24,703 bases of DNA, from positions 1-24,703 of the IMG/VR virus record IMGVR_UViG_3300032291_001844; one strand, 5' to 3'. Positions 14,735 to 21,316 of the stretch are shown in pieces. The DNA comes from a virus. The notes under the pieces were generated by a model, which searched no databases, was not told where the DNA came from, and was given only the letters and a program-made list of their open reading frames with translations. Each line of letters begins with the position of its first letter. Within the stretch, counting starts at the first letter, position 1. The position numbers and the translations under genes were made by a program.

Positions 14735-15418
14735 TTAACGCTGTTCGCGACCTAATTCTTCTGTGCCACCTACTGCTGAGTCTGTAGCGCCAAATTCATC
14801 AGCGTCTAAATCACTGCCTGGGGCCGGAGGTAATTCAGTACCACCACTTAGATCAGCGCCTGTTTGGTCGCCCGGTAATGCCATTGGTTGATCAACAGCT
14901 TCACCTGATAAGATTCTAACGCCATTGTCAACACCTTCACGTGCTGATTGTAGGTTTTGCATCAGTGTGTCTAATGTTGTGCCTACTGCGTTTTTAAATG
15001 CTTCTGCTTGTTCACTACCAATTTGGTCACGGATTGAATCAAGTAGTTGAGGTAATTGTTCATTTTGCATTTTACCAACTTTTTCAATTGCGTCTTGAAC
15101 TGAATCAACCATGTCTTTAGCAGCTAACAATACTTCAGCATTAGCAACTTCACCTTCGTTTAGTTGTGTACGACGTTCTTCTAACCAAGCAGTCAATCCT
15201 TCTTGAACTGTTAGTAATTCCATATAACGTGGATTTGTTTCTGCTGTGTGTAGATTAGTACTGTGACGAATTTTGTTTAAATTAGCTGAAATAGTTTCGC
15301 TTAAACGTTCCGCTTTAGCTACTGTAAGATTGCTAAAATTAATTTGAAAACCAAAACGGCTTTCCATTAACTTGTTGATCTTACGTGATGATTTAGTTTG
15401 CATTTCTGCTAATTTCAT
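14735..15418 (-). CDS. Helical phage protein, probable prohead or virion component
   Basis: The 227-residue product is nearly all alpha-helical in appearance up to about residue 170 (for example RLSETISANLNKIRHS and LLAAKDMVDSVQDAIEKVGK), followed by a low-complexity Gly/Asp/Pro/Glu tail. This layout recalls scaffolding or prohead core proteins of T4-like phages, and I recall similar proteins in marine T4-like genomes, sometimes listed as structural. No enzymatic motif is present. An AGGAA ribosome site precedes the ATG. The assignment to the prohead is tentative. Confidence 0.72.
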   Translation of the reverse strand: MKLAEMQTKSSRKINKLMESRFGFQINFSNLTVAKAERLSETISANLNKIRHSTNLHTAETNPRYMELLTVQEGLTAWLEERRTQLNEGEVANAEVLLAAKDMVDSVQDAIEKVGKMQNEQLPQLLDSIRDQIGSEQAEAFKNAVGTTLDTLMQNLQSAREGVDNGVRILSGEAVDQPMALPGDQTGADLSGGTELPPAPGSDLDADEFGATDSAVGGTEELGREQR

Positions 15419-15433
15419 GGTAATAATTCCTGT

Positions 15434-15925
15434 TTAGACTTTAATATATTTAGCCAGATCTAAGTTTTTCTTTATTTCTTTTTTGGCAGTTTCTATGCGA
15501 TGCTGGGTTTCTTGATAGCGTGTACTATAGAACTCTTCTCCCCACGAATCACCTGTTTCTTGAGCCTTTTTATAGCGTAAACGATACAATGCGGCGTCAA
15601 ATTCCAGTCGATTTAGTAGGCTGTCACAGTCACGTATATCCTGAGCCAGTTGTAGCTTTTCTTTGTGTAGAGCTATACAGTAGAATATAGCATCTTTACG
15701 ATTGAAGAAATCAAACAAAGTTTGGTTGTGTTCCTGTACTCGCCAACATTTATCATCAACCTTAACCACACGATAACGACCCACTAATACATCAGTACCT
15801 ATCTGATAGCAGAATGGTAATTCACTAGGGGCTTCGGCTATTCGTGCTAGTTCATCCTGTGTAAATCTACGGATTTTTTCAACGTCAAAACTAGTTGATT
15901 TGTTTTTTGTAGTGGATTTTGCCAT
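15434..15925 (-). CDS. Conserved phage protein of unknown function
   Basis: The 163-residue basic protein has a beta-rich middle (VLVGRYRVVKVDDKCWRVQE, read in part) followed by a long C-terminal coiled-coil-like helix from about residue 90 (KEKLQLAQDIRDCDSLLNRL). No catalytic motif is visible. It overlaps the upstream 69-residue gene by 35 bases in another frame and precedes the helical 227-residue gene by 15 bases. A structural or assembly role is plausible from its place in the late block. Confidence 0.7.
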   Translation of the reverse strand: MAKSTTKNKSTSFDVEKIRRFTQDELARIAEAPSELPFCYQIGTDVLVGRYRVVKVDDKCWRVQEHNQTLFDFFNRKDAIFYCIALHKEKLQLAQDIRDCDSLLNRLEFDAALYRLRYKKAQETGDSWGEEFYSTRYQETQHRIETAKKEIKKNLDLAKYIKV

Positions 15926-16100
15926 CTTGATTAGTACGTAGTAACACGTCTTTGTTGGTTAGACTGTTAGCTAACAACTGTTCACGTTCATTGAATTGAC
16001 TCTTTGCGATAGAGATATCATCAACGAATTGTTCAAGAACTTCTTGTTCTTCGTTGGTGATGGGCAGTAGTATTTTGTTTGTGAGTTCAACTATCTTCAT
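15891..16100 (-). CDS. Small phage protein of unknown function
   Basis: The 69-residue protein begins MKIVELTNKILLPITNEEQ and is helical and charged, without cysteine or membrane segment. The ATG has no Shine-Dalgarno; instead the late-type box CTAAATAC ends 4 bases before it, in the 12-base spacer after the membrane protein gene. It overlaps the next gene by 35 bases. The pairing of a box and a start at this distance is the same as for the radical SAM gene at 14332. Confidence 0.65.
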   Translation of the reverse strand: MKIVELTNKILLPITNEEQEVLEQFVDDISIAKSQFNEREQLLANSLTNKDVLLRTNQDGKIHYKKQIN

Positions 16101-16104
16101 GTAA

Positions 16105-16112
16105 GTATTTAG
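16105..16112 (-). promoter_or_regulatory. Late-promoter-like box in a 12-base spacer
   Basis: The spacer between the coiled-coil membrane protein gene and the 69-residue gene reads CTAAATACTTAC on the minus strand, so the box fills most of it and the ATG follows 4 bases later. This leaves no room for a ribosome site. Confidence 0.4.
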
Positions 16113-16376
16113 TTACTTGAAGAGTGCGTGTCCGATAAATCCAATAAGTCCTGCTAGGATTACGCCTAAGATGCTGACTAAGGTGCTGACACTTTGCTTG
16201 CCGCGACCTTCAAATTTCTCGTCCAGACTTTCCTTGATGCCAACTAGGTAGCCTTCAAGTTTATCCATACGATGTTCTAAGTTTTCTAGTTTAGTTTCCA
16301 AGTTTGCGTACCTAACGGCACATATTTCAACGTGGGCTTCTAGACTCTGTTTTTCAATTTCTGCTGGTTTGGCCAT
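16113..16376 (-). CDS. Coiled-coil protein with C-terminal membrane anchor (XhlA-like)
   Basis: The 87-residue product has a coiled coil from about residue 20 to 55 (YANLETKLENLEHRMDKLEG) and one strongly hydrophobic helix near the C-terminus (VSILGVILAGLIGFIGHALF, residues 67-86). That layout is like the haemolysin XhlA/holin-associated proteins of phages, which sit in the inner membrane and help lysis. No endolysin or second holin gene is next to it, so the lysis role is inferred. A strong AGGAAGG ribosome site precedes the ATG. Three TTAAGGCxCA repeats lie in the leader. Confidence 0.72.
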   Translation of the reverse strand: MAKPAEIEKQSLEAHVEICAVRYANLETKLENLEHRMDKLEGYLVGIKESLDEKFEGRGKQSVSTLVSILGVILAGLIGFIGHALFK

Positions 16377-16411
16377 CTCGCCTTCCTAAGTGAGCGATGC
16401 CGTCTTTTGAG

Positions 16412-16446
16412 TGAGCCTTAACAATGTGCCTTAATATGTGCCTTAA
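16412..16446 (-). repeat. Three 10-base repeats TTAAGGC(A/T)CA in a leader
   Basis: On the minus strand TTAAGGCACA occurs at 16437-16446 and 16425-16434, and TTAAGGCTCA at 16412-16421, spaced 12 and 13 bases apart. A partial fourth copy lies at 16447-16456. They fill much of the 101-base gap between the 147-residue gene and the membrane protein gene. No other gene is visible in the gap. Confidence 0.5.
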
Positions 16447-16477
16447 TGAATGCCTTTGAGCATCTAATATATTTAAC

Positions 16478-16921
16478 CTATACCTTGATACTTTTAAAGT
16501 ATATGTTATTCCATGGACCTTTCGGCGTAAACACTGCAAGTTTGGGTAAGATAGTTTCTGTCAGACCCAGTATCATTGGAGTTATCTTAAAGTCATATTT
16601 TACTAGACCAAATTTATCTGGACCTTCTTGATAGATATCAGCATAGTCAACACCAAATTTAAATGTCCAGATTTTATGTTCGCCTGTGTAATTAATACCA
16701 AAGTTATAACCAATGACATCATCAACAAAATTGTTGGTTTCCATTATAGTGGGTTGTGTGCGCAGGCTCAAGATTTGCTGAACAGTTTCCCAGTTACGTT
16801 GCTGATTCCGTTTTAGTTCATTTGGTTGTGAGAATGTTACAACTCCTGTGGGAGTTATATCTACTAGAGTAAAACCTTGATAGAGATATTGTTGAGTGTC
16901 CACAGTGATATTTATAGACAT
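16478..16921 (-). CDS. Probable phage structural protein, unknown family
   Basis: The 147-residue product is beta-rich, with aromatic residues alternating through NFGINYTGEHKIWTFKFGVD (about 72-91) and no catalytic motif. It begins MSINITVDTQQYLYQGF and lies between the terminator of the 123-residue gene and the coiled-coil membrane protein, in the late block. I recall no function for it. Only a poor ribosome site can be seen because the upstream sequence is the T-rich end of the terminator. A virion role is likely by position and composition, not proven. Confidence 0.68.
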   Translation of the reverse strand: MSINITVDTQQYLYQGFTLVDITPTGVVTFSQPNELKRNQQRNWETVQQILSLRTQPTIMETNNFVDDVIGYNFGINYTGEHKIWTFKFGVDYADIYQEGPDKFGLVKYDFKITPMILGLTETILPKLAVFTPKGPWNNIYFKSIKV

Positions 16922-16951
16922 AAAAAAACGGCACTATAAAAGTGCCGTTTT
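16922..16951 (-). terminator. Rho-independent terminator after the 123-residue gene
   Basis: On the minus strand CGGCACT-TTTAT-AGTGCCG forms a perfect 7-base stem (16929-16935 with 16941-16947), followed by seven T and preceded by four A. It begins about 27 bases after the stop of the 123-residue gene, and its T-tract runs to the ATG of the next gene. The flanking A and T runs also allow weak function on the plus strand. Confidence 0.9.
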
Positions 16952-16977
16952 GTGTTACTTGATTACTAAGTTTTAGA

Positions 16978-17349
16978 TTAGTATGTGAATGCTGCTGCTG
17001 TTGCACCTGAAACACCAGAACCATTTACGTATGTGTTGCAATACGCTTGTAGTGATGTTGGACCAGTTGATGGACTTGGAGCTGCACCAGAAATAGCAAC
17101 ACGGAATGTGTTACCTGATACTGGAGCACCTAATAGTTCGATTGAACCAACTTGCTCAATAGCTAAAACTAATTTTTCATAGTCTGAACCTGTTGCTAGA
17201 TAATTGATTAGTGTAGCATTACCATATGTAAATAAACCTGCTGATGTGATTGTGTAGTGCGTTAACTGACGACCTGTAATCTGTGCATTACCAAATGAGG
17301 TACCGTCTGCTGGGCGTGCTCCACCGTTTGTTCTTGTAATTGTTGCCAT
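16978..17349 (-). CDS. Small Gly/Ala/Thr-rich protein in its own transcription unit
   Basis: The 123-residue product is rich in Gly, Ala, Ser and Thr, with a central helix-forming part (DYEKLVLAIEQVGSIELLG) and one cysteine. It has no enzymatic motif or signal peptide. It alone in the window has a complete unit: a GCATAAATA late-type box, a GAAA-capped hairpin, an AGGAGA ribosome site 8 bases before the ATG, and a strong terminator. Such isolation suggests high, separately tuned late expression, as for a head decoration or other abundant virion protein. The family is not recognised, so that is inference. Confidence 0.75.
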   Translation of the reverse strand: MATITRTNGGARPADGTSFGNAQITGRQLTHYTITSAGLFTYGNATLINYLATGSDYEKLVLAIEQVGSIELLGAPVSGNTFRVAISGAAPSPSTGPTSLQAYCNTYVNGSGVSGATAAAFTY

Positions 17350-17370
17350 TTTATATTTCTCCTAAGTTTT

Positions 17371-17384
17371 TACGCTTTCGCGCA
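17371..17384 (-). promoter_or_regulatory. GAAA-capped hairpin in the leader of the 123-residue gene
   Basis: The minus strand reads TGCGC-GAAA-GCGTA: a five-pair stem (one G-T) closed by a GNRA tetraloop. It lies just after the late-type box and before the AGGAGA site (17358-17363). Stable 5' hairpins can protect abundant phage messages from decay. Confidence 0.5.
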
Positions 17385-17390
17385 TACTTT

Positions 17391-17399
17391 TATTTATGC
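17391..17399 (-). promoter_or_regulatory. Late-promoter-like box of the 123-residue gene
   Basis: GCATAAATA on the minus strand overlaps the stop codon of the preceding 414-residue gene and lies about 41 bases before the start codon. It is one of the best matches in the window to the T4-type late core. Confidence 0.55.
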
Positions 17400-18638
17400 T
17401 TTTGATAAAAAATTCGTCCTGGAGAACTGTAGGCGATCCACTAGCTTAACAGCACCGCCATTGTGTCCTATAGCTACAAATCCTTCTGGACTGGTAACCT
17501 TGTAACCATCATTGGTCTTTTGGAATGTGCCTATGCCTTCTACCTGCTGTAGTTTGCGTAACAGCATGCCTTTGAGCTCTATAATACGTTTATATGTGGC
17601 TAATATACCTGTTAAATTATTACTGTTGTCAGCGATCCATTGTTCTTTGGCTTTGATCTTGGCTAATCTAGCCTGCGCCGCACGACCTTGTGGACCACCT
17701 GATAATTCTTCAATACCTTTCATCATTTCTTGTTCGTAGTGGTTGATAAAATCCTGTAAGAATTTTGTAGGGTCTACTGCCTGACTACCTGCACGAATCA
17801 TTTTATTAATAAAAGGTTTGACCATGCGATTAAACTCTCGATCCTGCAGAATGATATCAAATCTCTGCGGTCCAATCTTCTGCATGGTCTTAGCAGTTGC
17901 CGCTAGATATTTTTGTATTTTAGCATCTTCTGTAGGAGTTAAACTAGCAATGCCTGTGTAGTCTTTATATGTAGCATCATCGAACCATACGTCTTGAGTC
18001 TGCGTAAATCCTGTGACATTTACACCAAATTGTGCTGTCATGCTGTCCAGGCTGTCGCCGCCGGTATATGTAGTATGGAATATGATACCTAGTTTAGCAC
18101 GAGCGATCTGCTGACCAAGTTGACTGTTGACCGGTACTGCATAGGTAATAGTGTTAGGAGTGAATACATAGCATTCTTCGTCGTTGACTTCTACACGATT
18201 AACTTTACCCGGAGTAAACATCAAGTCACCCTGCACCACTCCGCCAATATTTAACTTGCTGAGATATTTCAATGCTGATAATAATATTTCTGCTAGCTCG
18301 AGTTGATCACCATAGAAGTTTTGTATATCTTTAGCTGACTTGCAGAGTTTAGGTTCACCTTTGCTAAACACTGATTTAGTGCCTACAAAGAAACGACTAT
18401 CCGCTGGATCTATACCGCAGATGATCGCTGGCGATCCGTCCCATTTAACTGTCAACTGTGTGGTAGTACCTGTGCCTTCTGCCAGCATGTGTCGTAGGCT
18501 GTCAATGTAGTTAAGTGCTTCTTGTGCTCCAGCGTAGCCATTATTGAACACTAGATCTTCGATATGTTCAAGATGAGTGTTCTTGCTTTCTGTTAGCAAG
18601 AAGTTGGGAGTCTGTCCTTTAATTTCAAATAATTTCAT
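17394..18638 (-). CDS. Phage protein with ligase-like nucleotidyltransferase motifs (DUF6267-like)
   Basis: The 414-residue product contains VKWDGSPAI near residues 64-72, which matches motif I (KxDG) of ATP-dependent DNA/RNA ligases, where Lys is adenylated. FFVGTKSVF follows at about 83-91, and VVQGDLMF near 134-141 resembles motif III (GEL-type). A convincing motif V (KxK) is not identified. I recall an uncharacterised family, DUF6267, in T4-like marine phages with this KWDG core. Function may be nucleotidyl transfer, but a structural role is possible, because it sits in the late block. It starts by a one-base overlap with the 584-residue gene. The early part has LLTES (15-18), a possible prohead-protease site. 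Confidence 0.72.
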   Translation of the reverse strand: MKLFEIKGQTPNFLLTESKNTHLEHIEDLVFNNGYAGAQEALNYIDSLRHMLAEGTGTTTQLTVKWDGSPAIICGIDPADSRFFVGTKSVFSKGEPKLCKSAKDIQNFYGDQLELAEILLSALKYLSKLNIGGVVQGDLMFTPGKVNRVEVNDEECYVFTPNTITYAVPVNSQLGQQIARAKLGIIFHTTYTGGDSLDSMTAQFGVNVTGFTQTQDVWFDDATYKDYTGIASLTPTEDAKIQKYLAATAKTMQKIGPQRFDIILQDREFNRMVKPFINKMIRAGSQAVDPTKFLQDFINHYEQEMMKGIEELSGGPQGRAAQARLAKIKAKEQWIADNSNNLTGILATYKRIIELKGMLLRKLQQVEGIGTFQKTNDGYKVTSPEGFVAIGHNGGAVKLVDRLQFSRTNFLSKA

Positions 18639-20392
18639 TATGCTTGTTTCTGCATGGCAGCCTGTAATTTTTGTTGGAACTTGGCTTGCTCATCTGCTGT
18701 TGGAGCACCTGGATTACGAGCCGGTGAAACTTTACCCACTGCTAGGTCAGCTGTACCTGTACCTTTGGGTTGTATATCTGAGTAAGCTACTTTAGGTTTT
18801 TTAGCAGGGGATCCTCCACCTGTTGTAGTGGGTGGTGGTGTTGCTGTAGTATTTGAAACTCCTGGTACTGTTAATCCTGTTGCTCCTCCACCTGGCACTG
18901 CGATTGGTCTGGCATCTGTTGGGACCCCTATTACTTTTGGTGCTGAGGTTGGTTGTGTCACTGGAGCACCCGGTGCAGATAATGTTGATGTGCCAGGAAG
19001 TTTTATCGCAGCCGGAGCTGCTGTTGGTTGCTGGCCTTGTTCAAATGCATCTAGTTGTTTTAGCAGTTGTTGTTTTTGTTGTAAATTTAATTTGCCAACG
19101 TCAGGTAATCTTGATCTATCAACACTGGCAAAGGGTGCCACTGCTTTCATCGCTCCAGTGATCACTGATTTATCAATACCCTGTGCAGTTAACAAATCAA
19201 TGATCGCTTCGCTGTCTGTTGGGCTACCAGCTTTCTTCCATGCTGACTGTAGTTTGTCGGCTGTGGTTTTGGTAGTAATGTTGCGCCCTACACGTTGTAT
19301 TTGTTGTCCAACAGCGGCTGCACCTTGTTTGATACCTTGTCCTACTTGCTGTGCTGTTTTTTTAAATGCTGTATTAACGGCACCACCAGTTTTAAATTTA
19401 TCAAACAGGCCTTCTGCAATGATGATATGTTCAAACAATGCAGTAACTTGTTCTGGAGTATATGTACGGCTTTCAAAATTAGGATATTTTGCATTAAATG
19501 CCGCATCTTTTGCTGCTCTTGCTACTGTACTAGCCTCAGAACTAAAAACTGCACTAGGATCAGCCGCAACTAATTTGTTAACACCAGCTAGAAACTCTCT
19601 TGGGAATAATCCAGAATCAGTCACATCGAAGCTAGCCACAAGTTCACCAGTGGCTTTACTGACGAGGTTAATATTTGAACCGCTAGGCACATAATTAAAG
19701 TCGTTTGGGGTATAATATTTCAAATAATATTTGGCTAGTTTTGTTTGTTCTGCATCAAATCCGCTAGCAACATCACCGGCTTGTTGAGCACCCAGAGTAC
19801 CTTGATCACCTCTAATGTAGTCACCAAGTTTACTAGCACCGTAGGCCAATGCACCTGTTTTAGCACCAGAGTATAGTGCTGAACGGATATCTTCACCTTG
19901 TAGAGCTTTGTCTGTGGTTTTTAACAGTGCCAATGCAGCCGCACCGCCAAGACCTGCTGAACTGATACCAGCCGCGGCAATTAGTGCCGAGTAGACAAAT
20001 CCTTGTATGATAGGATGTTTCTTAGCAAAGTCACGATACTTTTGTACATACTGCATGGCACCTTGATCACCGCCGGTTGCTTGTTTAAGTTTCTCGGCGG
20101 CTTGGTCATATGCTGATGCAAAGTTCTGCATTGGTGCACTGTCATATATCTTATTTTTTAAATTGTTCCACGCACCTGCGGCTGCCACTGCGGCATCTTT
20201 GGTCTGACCAACAGCAGTGCGATTACCACCTGCGGCTGTGGCACCTTGTTCGATCTGTTGGAATAACTGTGTGATCTGGGCAGGGTTTAATGCCGCTTCT
20301 TTAATAGTGCGACCCACGCTTTCCCATAGGATAAAATTATTCTTTGCCTGAGGAGCAAGTCCTTCGTATAGATAAATGTTTGATATTTTCAT
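18638..20392 (-). CDS. Large Ala-rich phage protein, probable virion or prohead component
   Basis: The 584-residue product begins MKISNIYLYEGLAPQAKNNF. A hydrophobic Ala/Gly segment, FVYSALIAAAGISSAGLGG (about 132-150), could cross or enter a membrane. A helical part with LFEHIIIAEGLFDKF (319-333) follows, then a long Pro/Ala/Thr/Gly-rich tail from about residue 440. LYE|G at 8-11 and IAE|G at 325-328 match the (L/I)xE cleavage rule of T4 gp21 prohead protease. These traits suggest an internal head or injected protein; there is no enzymatic motif. Similar proteins occur in marine T4-like phages as I recall. It follows the 212-residue gene after 2 bases. Confidence 0.75.
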   Translation of the reverse strand: MKISNIYLYEGLAPQAKNNFILWESVGRTIKEAALNPAQITQLFQQIEQGATAAGGNRTAVGQTKDAAVAAAGAWNNLKNKIYDSAPMQNFASAYDQAAEKLKQATGGDQGAMQYVQKYRDFAKKHPIIQGFVYSALIAAAGISSAGLGGAAALALLKTTDKALQGEDIRSALYSGAKTGALAYGASKLGDYIRGDQGTLGAQQAGDVASGFDAEQTKLAKYYLKYYTPNDFNYVPSGSNINLVSKATGELVASFDVTDSGLFPREFLAGVNKLVAADPSAVFSSEASTVARAAKDAAFNAKYPNFESRTYTPEQVTALFEHIIIAEGLFDKFKTGGAVNTAFKKTAQQVGQGIKQGAAAVGQQIQRVGRNITTKTTADKLQSAWKKAGSPTDSEAIIDLLTAQGIDKSVITGAMKAVAPFASVDRSRLPDVGKLNLQQKQQLLKQLDAFEQGQQPTAAPAAIKLPGTSTLSAPGAPVTQPTSAPKVIGVPTDARPIAVPGGGATGLTVPGVSNTTATPPPTTTGGGSPAKKPKVAYSDIQPKGTGTADLAVGKVSPARNPGAPTADEQAKFQQKLQAAMQKQA

Positions 20393-20394
20393 GA

Positions 20395-21033
20395 TTATGC
20401 CGCCATCTTCATTGACGCTTGTAGTTGACGTCGTAGTTCACCACGTTCTTCTGCTGTTAATTTATCCAATGGTACCGGTAACGGTATAGGCTCTTCTGCA
20501 GGGTTAGCCTGAGGTTGTGTGGGTGCCTGCGCAGTTGCTGGTTCTTGTGCAGGTGTCTGTGCAGTTGCTGGTTGTTGTGTGGGTGTCTGTGCAGTCGCTG
20601 GTTGTTGTGCAGTTGCTGGTTGTGCTGTGGCTGTGCCTGATCCTTGCTGTGCTGTGCCTTTCTTAACCATGTATCCACTGACTTGTTGATTCAACCATTT
20701 GTTGATCTGTGTTGGCGTAGAGCCTGCTGGTGCAACAGTTGGGCTGGTGCCGGAGAATTGTGTAAACCAAGCTACTGCATCATCTGCTGTGGGAGGTTTA
20801 CCTGTGCTCATCCGTATATTTGTAGCCATATCCGCCCAATCGTCGGCAGCATTACTAGAAACTGTTCTAACTAAATCCTGCTGTTTGTTAGCTCTACCTT
20901 GCTGTCGATACCCGGCCTTGGCGCCTTGTAGTCCGCCCTGTGCTAGGCCTTTAATGCCAGCGCCTACCTGTTTGGCAAAATCTATAGGGCCTTCATCTAA
21001 TTGTTGTTCTACTAATATTTCATTAATCTTCAT
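20395..21033 (-). CDS. Low-complexity phage protein with Pro/Gln/Ala repeats, possible head protein
   Basis: The 212-residue product starts MKINEILVEQQLDEGPIDF, with two possible prohead-protease sites (LVE|Q at 7-10, LDE|G at 12-15). Residues 20-60 are Gly/Ala/Gln/Arg-rich and basic. Residues about 130-175 are PATAQTPTQQ-type repeats coded by exact 30-base DNA units, then a helical end (LTAEERGELRRQLQASMK). The N-terminus resembles that of the 584-residue neighbour. An AGGAAGA ribosome site precedes the ATG. No enzymatic motif is seen; an internal head protein is a reasonable guess. Confidence 0.72.
   Translation of the reverse strand: MKINEILVEQQLDEGPIDFAKQVGAGIKGLAQGGLQGAKAGYRQQGRANKQQDLVRTVSSNAADDWADMATNIRMSTGKPPTADDAVAWFTQFSGTSPTVAPAGSTPTQINKWLNQQVSGYMVKKGTAQQGSGTATAQPATAQQPATAQTPTQQPATAQTPAQEPATAQAPTQPQANPAEEPIPLPVPLDKLTAEERGELRRQLQASMKMAA
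20521..20610. repeat. Three tandem 30-base repeats inside a coding region
   Basis: Units at 20521-20550, 20551-20580 and 20581-20610 are nearly identical and in frame, coding ten-residue PATAQ-(T/A)P(T/A)Q(Q/E/P) blocks of the 212-residue protein. A partial unit follows at 20611. Copy number is likely to vary between strains by slippage. Confidence 0.85.
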
Positions 21034-21316
21034 TGTTGATCTTCCTGATACCGCGTGAGAATTTTGCAGGATCTTGGCCCTTGATAGCGTTTAATAAGCG
21101 ATTTTCTAGCTTAGTGGCTGTTTCAACATCATAGTTTTCACGTATGTGATTGATAAGATTAATAGCACCATTGATGATGTTATTAGCACGTGATTCAAGG
21201 AGATTTTCCTTGTCCTTGTGCGTTAATAACTCGTCTAATTCGGTGAGTAGGCTACGGGTGCGTTTCTGCAAGATCTTGCTCCAGTTTAGAGTATTTATCA
21301 AATCCGCAGTTATCAT
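21023..21316 (-). CDS. Conserved helical phage protein of unknown function
   Basis: The 97-residue product is helical and charged (RSLLTELDELLTHKDKENLL, ESRANNIINGAINLINHI), ending KGQDPAKFSRGIRKI. I recall this small protein in T4-like marine phages without function. The first ATG at 21316 gives a 65-base overlap with the radical SAM gene upstream, and a GATAAATAC late-type box lies within its first codons, so the true start may be a few codons downstream, for example a TTG near residue 16. It overlaps the next gene by 11 bases. Confidence 0.7.
   Translation of the reverse strand: MITADLINTLNWSKILQKRTRSLLTELDELLTHKDKENLLESRANNIINGAINLINHIRENYDVETATKLENRLLNAIKGQDPAKFSRGIRKINNED

Noticed and set aside
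16377-16477. tRNA or small RNA gene in the spacer with repeats
   Set aside because: I could not form a cloverleaf, and the repeats give no stable hairpin with a terminator.
16909-16917. TATAAATAT late-type box
   Set aside because: It lies just inside the coding start of the 147-residue gene, is explained by its codons (SINI), and has no start codon suitably downstream.
18828-19694. Long open frame (288 codons) on the plus strand opposite the 584-residue gene
   Set aside because: It is antisense to an Ala/Pro/Thr-rich gene, whose composition leaves the opposite frame open. The product is Cys/Ala/Val-rich without any domain and has no ribosome site.
20699-21058. Plus-strand open frame opposite the 212-residue gene
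   Set aside because: Antisense of low-complexity coding sequence; Cys-rich nonsense-like product and no start signals.
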